DNA from: an uncultured Ruminococcus sp.
Lineage (GTDB): Bacteria > Bacillota > Clostridia > Oscillospirales > Ruminococcaceae
Direction: 5' to 3'
Length of the DNA: 10,315 nucleotides
NCBI GenBank assembly: GCA_937942105.1
Contig: CALDFS010000072.1
Location: 1-10,315 of the forward strand
Within the stretch, counting starts at the first letter, position 1. The number at the start of each line of letters is the position of its first letter. The notes beneath the pieces were generated by a model, which was given only the letters and a program-made list of their open reading frames with translations, did no database searches and was not told the origin of the DNA. The position numbers were made by a program, and so were the translations under genes. Positions 1 through 6,055 of this stretch are shown piece after piece.

Positions 1-1262
1 TGGAGTGCCCTTCATATGAGATGGTTTGCTCCTCGAAGGAAATGTATGCCAAGGCCTGCCGAATTCAGTATGACCAGCAGGACGAGGTTTACGGCAAGAC
101 CATACTGCAAAGACACGGCAATATGATGCTTGTTCAGAACCCTCCTCCGTATGCGCTGACTACGGAAGAGCTGGACGAGGTTTATTCACTTCCTTATAAA
201 AGAAACTATCACCCGATGTATGAAGCCGAGGGCGGAGTGCCGTCAATAAAGGAAGTTCAGTTCTCGATAACCCACAATCGCGGGTGCTTCGGCTTCTGCA
301 ACTTCTGTTCTATTGCCTTGCATCAGGGAAGAAAGATATCTGTGCGGAGCGAGGAATCGGTTTTAAAGGAAGCCGAGCTTTTGACCAAGCTTCCCGGCTT
401 TAAGGGATATATTCACGATGTAGGCGGTCCTACGGCTAACTTCAGGGTGATGTCCTGCAAGAAACAGCTGGAGCAGGGACTTTGCAAGGGCAGAAAATGC
501 TTGGCACCGCAACCCTGCCCGAATTTACAGGTAGACCACACCGAATATCTGGATATTCTGCGCAAGCTGAGGGCTGTTCCGGGCGTTAAAAAGGTGTTCA
601 TCCGCTCGGGCATACGCTATGACTATCTTATGGAGGACAAGAGCGATGAATTCATCACCGAGCTTATAAAATACCACATATCCGGTCAGCTGAAGGTGGC
701 TCCTGAGCATTGCTCTGCGGCGGTGCTGGATAAAATGGGCAAGCCGCACATTGAAGCATATAAGCGCTTTCAGAAAAAGTTTTATGAAATAACCGGCAAG
801 GCGGAAAAGAAGCAGTACCTTGTGCCATACCTGATGTCATCCCATCCGGGAAGCACTATAAAGGAAGCTGTGGAGCTTGCGGTTTTCCTGAAGGAAAACA
901 ATCTTCACCCCGAGCAGGTGCAGGACTTCTATCCCACCCCGGGAACCATTTCAACCTGCATGTTCTACACCGGTCTGGACCCATATACCATGAAACCGGT
1001 GTATGTTGCAAAGGACCCTCATGAAAAGGCTTTGCAGAGGGCGCTTTTGCAGTACTTCATGCCATCCAATCAGCGCAAGGTTATAGAGGCTTTGGAAAAA
1101 GCCGGCATGGAAGACCTTATAGGTACCGGCAAAAACTGCCTTGTAAAGCCGGACGCTGAATATCTCAGAAAAATGAATCAGCCGCCTAAAAGGACGGACG
1201 GCAAAACATCCGCAAAGCCTCAGTGCAGACGAAAGGAATCGCGCCCAAGGCGCAAAAGGTAA
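1..1262 (+). CDS. ygiQ: YgiQ-family radical SAM protein (UPF0313), C-terminal part, 5' end missing
   Basis: The open frame enters the window from the left; its first full codon is at position 3 and no stop precedes the first internal ATG at 21, so the true start lies upstream. The radical SAM signature CX3CX2C is intact: RGCFGFCNFC, with cysteine codons at 285, 297 and 306, which would bind the 4Fe-4S cluster that cleaves S-adenosylmethionine. A second cysteine group follows (codons at 456, 483, 498 and 516) within a segment typical of YgiQ proteins, ending in CPNL. The motifs VFIRSGIRYDYL and KVAPEHCS are also family hallmarks. The C-terminal ~25 residues are a basic, probably disordered tail (ends RPRRKR). 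The reaction catalysed by YgiQ is not established. About 420 residues are visible; known members are longer, so the N-terminal region is missing. The stop lies 28 bases before the next gene, consistent with cotranscription. Family assignment is firm; function is unknown. Confidence 0.93.
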   Translation, partial: ECPSYEMVCSSKEMYAKACRIQYDQQDEVYGKTILQRHGNMMLVQNPPPYALTTEELDEVYSLPYKRNYHPMYEAEGGVPSIKEVQFSITHNRGCFGFCNFCSIALHQGRKISVRSEESVLKEAELLTKLPGFKGYIHDVGGPTANFRVMSCKKQLEQGLCKGRKCLAPQPCPNLQVDHTEYLDILRKLRAVPGVKKVFIRSGIRYDYLMEDKSDEFITELIKYHISGQLKVAPEHCSAAVLDKMGKPHIEAYKRFQKKFYEITGKAEKKQYLVPYLMSSHPGSTIKEAVELAVFLKENNLHPEQVQDFYPTPGTISTCMFYTGLDPYTMKPVYVAKDPHEKALQRALLQYFMPSNQRKVIEALEKAGMEDLIGTGKNCLVKPDAEYLRKMNQPPKRTDGKTSAKPQCRRKESRPRRKR

Positions 1263-1290
1263 CACCATTCATCCGAAAGGAACGCAGTAA

Positions 1291-2283
1291 ATGTCAGAGA
1301 AGAAAGGAAAATACAGTAACATAGCGGCAAAAAGCGAACCCTCCATGTACTTGGAAGAGGGGGCGAAAAAACCTCTTCATATAGATTATGGCTGGATTGC
1401 AATAGCGGCGCTCGTTGTAATTGCGGCAACGCTTGCGATTTTCGCCGTGATGTCAGGAAAAATAGATATTGGGAAGGAATTCGGCGGCGATGTTCCGGCG
1501 GATTCCGGCGTATCGACCTATGTCCATTTTATAGACGTAGGTCAGGGCGACTGCGAGCTTATAGTAGCCGACGATGGCTCAGCAATGCTTATAGACGGCG
1601 GTGAAAAGGAGTACGGCAGCACGGTTTTGGAGTATATCCGTGATCTGGGGATATCAAAGCTTGATTATATAGTTGCGACACACCCGCATTCTGACCATAT
1701 AGGCGGGCTTAGCAAGGTTATATCATCCGAAATTGAAGTCGGAAAGTTGATAATGCCGCGAATTCCTGATGAATTTGTGCCCGCAACAAAAAGCTATGAG
1801 AATTTACTGACGGCTATTGACGATAAAAGCATTGAAGCGGAGTATTCCGAAAACCAAAGTTTCCCCTTCGGCGGCGGGATAATAACCATAATTCAAACCG
1901 AATATTCGGGGGATAATTACAATAATTATTCTACCCTTGTAAAATATGAGTATAAGGGATGCGCGTTTTTGTTCACCGGCGATTTGGAAGCCACGCAGGA
2001 GATGCAGCTTGTAAACGCCGGGACGGATATTTGTGCGGACGTTTTAAAGGTGGGACATCACGGAAGCGCAACATCATCCTGCCAGAAGTTTTTGGAGGCT
2101 GTTTCGCCGCAGTACTGCGTTATCGAGTGCGACGGTGTGAGCTATAATCACCCCAACCCGGACGTTATAACAAGGCTAAAAAAGAACTGCGAAGAAATCC
2201 TGCGAACCGACAGGAACGGCAGCATAGTTTTCACCTGTAAAGACGGCTATTTGAGTTTTGAAGTGGAGATCAAAGATGAATGA
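1291..2283 (+). CDS. Membrane-anchored ComEC-like metallo-beta-lactamase fold protein
   Basis: 330 residues. AAAGGA at 1276-1281 sits 9 bases before the ATG. The N-terminal ~34 residues are polar and lysine-rich, followed by one hydrophobic segment at about residues 35-55 (WIAIAALVVIAATLAIFAV). A metallo-beta-lactamase domain fills the rest, beginning VHFIDVGQGDCELI. Metal-binding elements are visible: HPHSDH (H131, H133, D135, H136), FTGD with D231, and KVGHHGS with H256/H257. These match the C-terminal domain of ComEC/Rec2, a proposed nuclease domain, but the ComEC channel and its many membrane helices are absent. By the positive-inside rule the N-terminus should be cytoplasmic and the catalytic domain outside the membrane; this is inferred. 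It is probably a hydrolase acting on nucleic acid or a phosphoester, but the substrate cannot be read from sequence. It overlaps the DUF3006 gene by 8 bases, and the two families are often paired. Confidence 0.88.
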   Translation: MSEKKGKYSNIAAKSEPSMYLEEGAKKPLHIDYGWIAIAALVVIAATLAIFAVMSGKIDIGKEFGGDVPADSGVSTYVHFIDVGQGDCELIVADDGSAMLIDGGEKEYGSTVLEYIRDLGISKLDYIVATHPHSDHIGGLSKVISSEIEVGKLIMPRIPDEFVPATKSYENLLTAIDDKSIEAEYSENQSFPFGGGIITIIQTEYSGDNYNNYSTLVKYEYKGCAFLFTGDLEATQEMQLVNAGTDICADVLKVGHHGSATSSCQKFLEAVSPQYCVIECDGVSYNHPNPDVITRLKKNCEEILRTDRNGSIVFTCKDGYLSFEVEIKDE

Positions 2284-2494
2284 GAAATATATAATTGACA
2301 GATTCGAGGGCGAAACCGCCGTCTGTGAAACGCAGGACGGGGAAATCGTATCCATAGACAGAGCTTCACTTACTGATAACGTCCGTGAGGGGATGGTTAT
2401 CCGCTGTGAAAACGGCGTATATCTTGCCGACGAGCAGGAGACTGAATCAAGGCAGGAAAGAATAAGAAATCTGCTTAAAAGGACCGTGAAATAG
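2276..2494 (+). CDS. DUF3006-family small protein, partner of the MBL protein
   Basis: 72 residues starting MNEKYIIDRFEGETAVCE. The ATG at 2276 is chosen because GGAG at 2265-2268 lies 7 bases upstream; an in-frame ATG at 2258 would add six residues (MKWRSK) unlike the family start and lacks a comparable site. The start overlaps the last 8 bases of the MBL gene, so translational coupling is likely. The sequence has the DUF3006 pattern: I-(I/V)-DR-F-E-G near the start, an acidic beta-rich middle, a G-(M/D)-V-(I/V) turn, and a charged C-terminal helix (here RQERIRNLLKR). There is no signal peptide or membrane segment, so it should be cytoplasmic. Members are commonly encoded next to, or fused to, ComEC-like MBL proteins; their biochemical role is unknown. 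The 53 bases before the next gene hold no terminator or clear promoter. Confidence 0.82.
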   Translation: MNEKYIIDRFEGETAVCETQDGEIVSIDRASLTDNVREGMVIRCENGVYLADEQETESRQERIRNLLKRTVK

Positions 2495-2547
2495 AATTTT
2501 TACCGCGCATATCTGAATTTAATCGGAAAGGCAAGGTCAAAAAAACA

Positions 2548-3426
2548 ATGAATCAGGACTTGTTTGAGCTTTTGGAGGATAAGAAGTCGAACGCCTCTAA
2601 AAGCCATAAAAAAATTGCGGATTTTATTTTGACGCATTATGAAAAGGCGGCTTATCTGACTGCGGCGAGGCTTGGCGAAAGCGTTGGAATAAGCGAATCC
2701 ACCGTTGTAAGGTTTGCTTCCGAGCTTGGCTTTGAGGGATATCCCGATTTTCAGCGAGCGCTGCAGGAGGCTATGCGAAACCGCCTTACAGCCGTTCAAA
2801 GAATAGAGGTAACGCTGGATAGGCTTAAAGGCGGCGAGGTGCTGCGCAAGGTCCTTCAAAACGACATTGAGCATATAGCAAAAACGCTTGAACAGACCAC
2901 CGATTCCGCCTTTAATGCGGCTGTTGACAGCATAATATCCGCAAAGCATATCTATATAATGGGCATAAGAAGCTCGGCGGCGCTGGCTTCGTTTATTGGA
3001 TATTATTTCAAGCTGATGCTGCCAAACGTTACCATAGTGGAAACAGGCAGCCGCTCCGAGCTTTACGAACAGCTTATGCGGCTTGATTCGCATGATTTGC
3101 TTATAGGAATATCCTTCCCCAGATATTCTAAGCAGACTGTTAACGCCCTGGCATATGCAAGGGCGAAGGGCGCGGATTCAATAGCTATAACCGACAGTAA
3201 GGATTCGCCCATTGCCCAGAACGCCGAAAAAATCCTTCTTGCTAAAAGCGACATGGTTTCATTTGTGGATTCGCTCGTTGCGCCGCTAAGCCTTATAAAC
3301 GCGCTTATTGTGGCGGTATCGATAAAGAATTATGAAACAGTCGCCGGAAACTTCAAGGCTTTGGAGGAAATCTGGGAGGAGTACGATGTTTACGAAAAGA
3401 CCGACGGGCAAAGCATAAAAGCATAG
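2548..3426 (+). CDS. MurR/RpiR-family transcriptional regulator (HTH + SIS domains)
   Basis: 292 residues. The N-terminal ~80 residues form the HTH_6 DNA-binding domain: KIADFILTHYEKAAYLTAA, then a helix-turn-helix with ISESTVVRFASELGFEGY, the hallmark of RpiR regulators. After a linker, a sugar isomerase (SIS) domain covers about residues 120-255, with the phosphosugar-loop-like segment IYIMGIRSSAALASF and later DLLIGISFPRYSKQT and AKGADSIAITDS. Family members sense phosphosugars such as MurNAc-6-P or ribose-5-P and usually sit beside their target catabolic genes. No sugar gene is visible here, so the effector and targets are unknown. The ATG at 2548 is the only good start. Its SD is weak (AAGG at 2533-2536, 11 bases away), which may lower expression relative to its neighbours. 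The gene lies 53 bases after the DUF3006 gene and 14 before the flavoprotein ATG chosen here. Confidence 0.93.
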   Translation: MNQDLFELLEDKKSNASKSHKKIADFILTHYEKAAYLTAARLGESVGISESTVVRFASELGFEGYPDFQRALQEAMRNRLTAVQRIEVTLDRLKGGEVLRKVLQNDIEHIAKTLEQTTDSAFNAAVDSIISAKHIYIMGIRSSAALASFIGYYFKLMLPNVTIVETGSRSELYEQLMRLDSHDLLIGISFPRYSKQTVNALAYARAKGADSIAITDSKDSPIAQNAEKILLAKSDMVSFVDSLVAPLSLINALIVAVSIKNYETVAGNFKALEEIWEEYDVYEKTDGQSIKA

Positions 3427-3430
3427 CCGA

Positions 3431-3440
3431 AAGGAATATG
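3431..3440 (+). promoter_or_regulatory. Shine-Dalgarno site deciding the flavoprotein start
   Basis: AAGGA at 3431-3435 is followed by two consecutive ATG codons at 3438 and 3441. The spacing is 2 bases to the first, too short, and 5 to the second, acceptable. The second ATG is therefore the likely start; the proteins differ by one methionine only. Confidence 0.6.
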
Positions 3441-4703
3441 ATGACAGATTTTACCGATAGCGACGTTATTGTGATAGGCGGCGGTGCGGCAGGGATGTTT
3501 TCTGCCTGCATTTTATCAAAAGCCGGGAAAAGGGTTATACTGATAGAGCCAAACCGCAAGCTCGGCAGAAAGCTGAGGATAACCGGCAAGGGCAGATGCA
3601 ATCTGACAAATAATTCTTCTAACGACAATATAATAAAGAATATAGTCCGCAGCCCGAAGTTTATGTACAGCGCATTGAGCGGCTTTTCCGCCGAGGATGT
3701 TATGAACTGGTTTGAGACGAGGGGAGTGCCGCTTAAAACCGAGCGCGGTGCAAGGGTGTTCCCGGTAAGCGACAATGCAAATGACATCGCCGACGCCATG
3801 GAAAAGGAGCTTAAACGCTACCGCGCCACCATTATAAAGGATAAGGCTGTGGGAATCCTTGCCGAGGATGGCAGAGTGAAAGGCGTTAAATGCGCAGACA
3901 GGGAATATTACGCCAAAAACGTCATACTATCTACCGGCGGATGCTCCTACCCGGCGACCGGCTCGACCGGGGATGGCTATGAGATGGCTAAAAGGCTGGG
4001 GCACACAGTTACCGAAATATCGGCTTCACTTGTGCCGATAGTATGCAGGGAAAGCTTTGCTGCGGATCTGAACGGGCTTGCACTCAGAAACGTCACCCTG
4101 TCGCTGTATGATATAAAAAAGAAAAAGCCGGTGTATTCTGAGCTTGGCGAGGTAAGCTTTATGCCATACGGAATAGCCGGTCCGCTGGCACTGACGGCTT
4201 CCTGCTACATGAACGCAGAAAAGTTAAGTGCCGGAGAGTATAGAATTGAAATTGATTTAAAGCCCGGGCTGACAGATGAGCAGCTTGAACGGCGGATTCA
4301 GAGGGATTTTTCCGAAACTCCATCCTGCGAAATCTCAAAGGCTATGTCAAGGCTTATGCCTTTGCAGATGATTTCTACTTTTATAGATATTGTAAATATC
4401 GACCCGAATAAGCCCTGCAATCAGGTAACGCGTGAGGAAAGGGAACGCATAAAGCATTTATTAAAGCGCTTTGAGCTAACGCCTCTAAGGCTAAGACCGA
4501 TAGACGAAGCCATTATCACCCGAGGAGGGGTAAGCGTTAAGGAAATAAATTCCGGCAGCATGGAATCAAAGCTTGTAAAGGGACTATACTTTGCAGGCGA
4601 AATCATAGACGTTGACGCTCTGACCGGCGGATATAATCTTCAGATAGCCTTTTCGACCGCTTATGCGGCTGCAAAAGCCATCTGCGAATGTGAAGGAGAT
4701 TAA
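3441..4703 (+). CDS. HI0933/YhiN-family FAD-dependent oxidoreductase (BaiN-like flavoprotein)
   Basis: 420 residues. Two ATGs adjoin at 3438 and 3441. The second is preferred because AAGGA at 3431-3435 is 5 bases from it but only 2 from the first. The N-terminus has the FAD-binding Rossmann motif VIVIGGGAAGM (glycines about residues 13-18) and an acidic residue ending strand 2 (LIEP). The family segment KLGRKLRITGKGRCNLTN follows. Also visible are STGGCSYPATGSTGDGY and the C-terminal FAD-contact motif YFAGEIIDVDALTGGYNLQ, both typical of HI0933 proteins. Members are often annotated aminoacetone oxidase, BaiN or simply NAD(P)/FAD-dependent oxidoreductase; no physiological substrate is established for most. 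The protein should be soluble and cytoplasmic. In Clostridia this gene is often just upstream of cmk, plsC and ispH, as here: cmk begins 5 bases after its stop, and the cmk SD (GGAG, 4695-4698) lies inside its last codons. Confidence 0.93.
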   Translation: MTDFTDSDVIVIGGGAAGMFSACILSKAGKRVILIEPNRKLGRKLRITGKGRCNLTNNSSNDNIIKNIVRSPKFMYSALSGFSAEDVMNWFETRGVPLKTERGARVFPVSDNANDIADAMEKELKRYRATIIKDKAVGILAEDGRVKGVKCADREYYAKNVILSTGGCSYPATGSTGDGYEMAKRLGHTVTEISASLVPIVCRESFAADLNGLALRNVTLSLYDIKKKKPVYSELGEVSFMPYGIAGPLALTASCYMNAEKLSAGEYRIEIDLKPGLTDEQLERRIQRDFSETPSCEISKAMSRLMPLQMISTFIDIVNIDPNKPCNQVTREERERIKHLLKRFELTPLRLRPIDEAIITRGGVSVKEINSGSMESKLVKGLYFAGEIIDVDALTGGYNLQIAFSTAYAAAKAICECEGD

Positions 4704-4708
4704 AAATC

Positions 4709-6055
4709 ATGACCATTAACTGTGCGCTTGACGGCCCGAGCGGCGCCGGAAAGTCAACTATTGCAAAAGCCGTCGCCAAAAAGCTGGGGTATGTTTATGT
4801 GGATACCGGTGCGCTTTACCGCTCGATAGGGCTGTATGTTACCCGCAAGGGGATAGACGCTAAAGATACCGCCGCCGTTGAAAGCGTGCTGAGCGAAATA
4901 AAGGTAGAGCTGAAATATATTGACGGCAGCCAGACGGTCTGGCTCAACGGCGAGGATGTTTCAGGGCTTATCCGCACCAACGAGATATCCATGGCTGCGT
5001 CTGCTGTATCGGCTATTCCGGCTGTGCGCGATTTCCTTCTGGGGCTTCAGCGCTCGATAGCGCGGCAGAACAACATAATCATGGACGGCAGGGATATCGG
5101 AACGGTCATCCTGCCAAACGCGCAGGTCAAGATTTTCATGACTGCCTCGGCTGAGGAACGCGCCAACCGCCGCTATAAGGAGCTTGTGGAGCGCGGGCAG
5201 GACGTGAATTACGACGATATTTTGCGGGACATAAATCAGCGCGATTATAACGATTCCCATCGCGATACCGCCCCGCTGAAAAAGGCTGATGACGCTTGCG
5301 AGCTTGACACTTCGCATATGTCGATTGAAGAAGCGGTGGATGCAGTCTGCGATATAATAGCCAAGAAAACCGCTGAGCAGGGCGGGGCAGGAAGCTCCTT
5401 ATCGGTATCGGATAAGGAGGAAATAACGGTTGAAAAATCCCGGATTTCAAAAACCAGACTGTTTTTTTACGCCATTCTTAGGCTTGTAGTAAGATTCCTG
5501 CTAAAAATTCCGTTCAGTCTTAAATATGAGGGCAGGGAAAACGTTCCGGACGGCGCAGTTATAGTCGCCCCGAACCATCTGACTTGGGCTGACCCGGTGT
5601 TTGTCTCGGCAGGTATTAAGAATCCCAGCGCGTATATGGCAAAGGAAAGCCTGTTGAAGAATAAGCTTTTGGCTCCGCTGATAAGGGCGTTTCACGCCTT
5701 CCCTGTTAAGCGCGATTCCGGCGACAGAACAGCTTTGAACACCTCGGTGGAGTATCTGAATAAAGGCTATAATCTTACGATTTTCCCGGAGGGCACCCGG
5801 TCGAGAGACGGCAAGCTTGGCAAGGGAAAATCCGGCGTTGCGTTTATAAGCGCGGCGGCGAGAGCGGACGTTCTGCCGGTGGGAATCATCATCAAAAAAA
5901 GAAAATTCCGCCGCACAAGCATAGTAATCCGTTATGGCAGACCGATACCATATCAGCTGCTTAGCACAAACGGAATATCCGCAAAAGAGCTGAGACAGGC
6001 GCGCGACCTGATAATGAACGAAATAGGAGCACTTGTAGATCATGAGCATAGCTAA
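4709..6055 (+). CDS. cmk-plsC: Cytidylate kinase fused to a PlsC-type 1-acylglycerol-3-phosphate acyltransferase
   Basis: 448 residues in one open frame. Residues 1 to about 222 are a complete cytidylate kinase, which phosphorylates CMP and dCMP with ATP: P-loop GPSGAGKST (9-17), DTGALYR (32-38), MDGRDIGTVI (from 125) and the arginine-rich lid around ERANRRYKE. Its length matches stand-alone Cmk (about 220). A linker rich in Gly, Ser, Glu and Lys (about 223-245) leads to a PlsC domain. This starts with a hydrophobic helix near 250-266 and carries the acyltransferase motifs NHLTWAD (HX4D: H290, D295) and FPEGTRSRDGK (E361). PlsC acylates lysophosphatidic acid to phosphatidic acid at the membrane. 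Fusion would tether the kinase to the membrane, linking CMP metabolism with the pathway that uses CDP-diacylglycerol; that link is inference. In most Clostridia the two are separate neighbouring genes. An unused SD sits in the linker. The end overlaps ispH by 14 bases. Confidence 0.92.
   Translation: MTINCALDGPSGAGKSTIAKAVAKKLGYVYVDTGALYRSIGLYVTRKGIDAKDTAAVESVLSEIKVELKYIDGSQTVWLNGEDVSGLIRTNEISMAASAVSAIPAVRDFLLGLQRSIARQNNIIMDGRDIGTVILPNAQVKIFMTASAEERANRRYKELVERGQDVNYDDILRDINQRDYNDSHRDTAPLKKADDACELDTSHMSIEEAVDAVCDIIAKKTAEQGGAGSSLSVSDKEEITVEKSRISKTRLFFYAILRLVVRFLLKIPFSLKYEGRENVPDGAVIVAPNHLTWADPVFVSAGIKNPSAYMAKESLLKNKLLAPLIRAFHAFPVKRDSGDRTALNTSVEYLNKGYNLTIFPEGTRSRDGKLGKGKSGVAFISAAARADVLPVGIIIKKRKFRRTSIVIRYGRPIPYQLLSTNGISAKELRQARDLIMNEIGALVDHEHS
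5413..5432 (+). promoter_or_regulatory. Orphan Shine-Dalgarno in the Cmk-PlsC linker, probable relic of a separate plsC start
   Basis: AAGGAGG at 5414-5420 overlaps an out-of-frame TAA (5413-5415), the usual look of one gene's stop joined to the next gene's ribosome site. Eight bases later comes the in-frame codon GTT (5429, V241), and one base on a TTG (5430) that is out of frame and meets TAG at 5487. No ATG, GTG or TTG in the PlsC frame follows within a sensible distance. It is best read as a leftover from two separate genes, one base away from a GTG start. Confidence 0.5.

Noticed and set aside
2495..2547. Possible promoter or terminator in the 53-base gap before the RpiR gene
   Set aside because: No paired -35/-10 boxes with correct spacing and no hairpin with a T run could be seen.
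2500..3093. 197-codon open frame on the - strand opposite the RpiR gene
   Set aside because: It lies wholly within a clear RpiR coding frame plus a short gap, has no recognisable domain, and reads as a shadow of codon bias.
5430..5489. TTG at 5430 after AAGGAGG as a separate plsC start
   Set aside because: It is one base out of the PlsC frame and stops at TAG 5487-5489 after 19 codons, so it cannot make PlsC without a frameshift.
5501..6049. 182-codon open frame on the - strand opposite the PlsC domain
   Set aside because: The + strand carries intact acyltransferase motifs, while the antisense product resembles no family.
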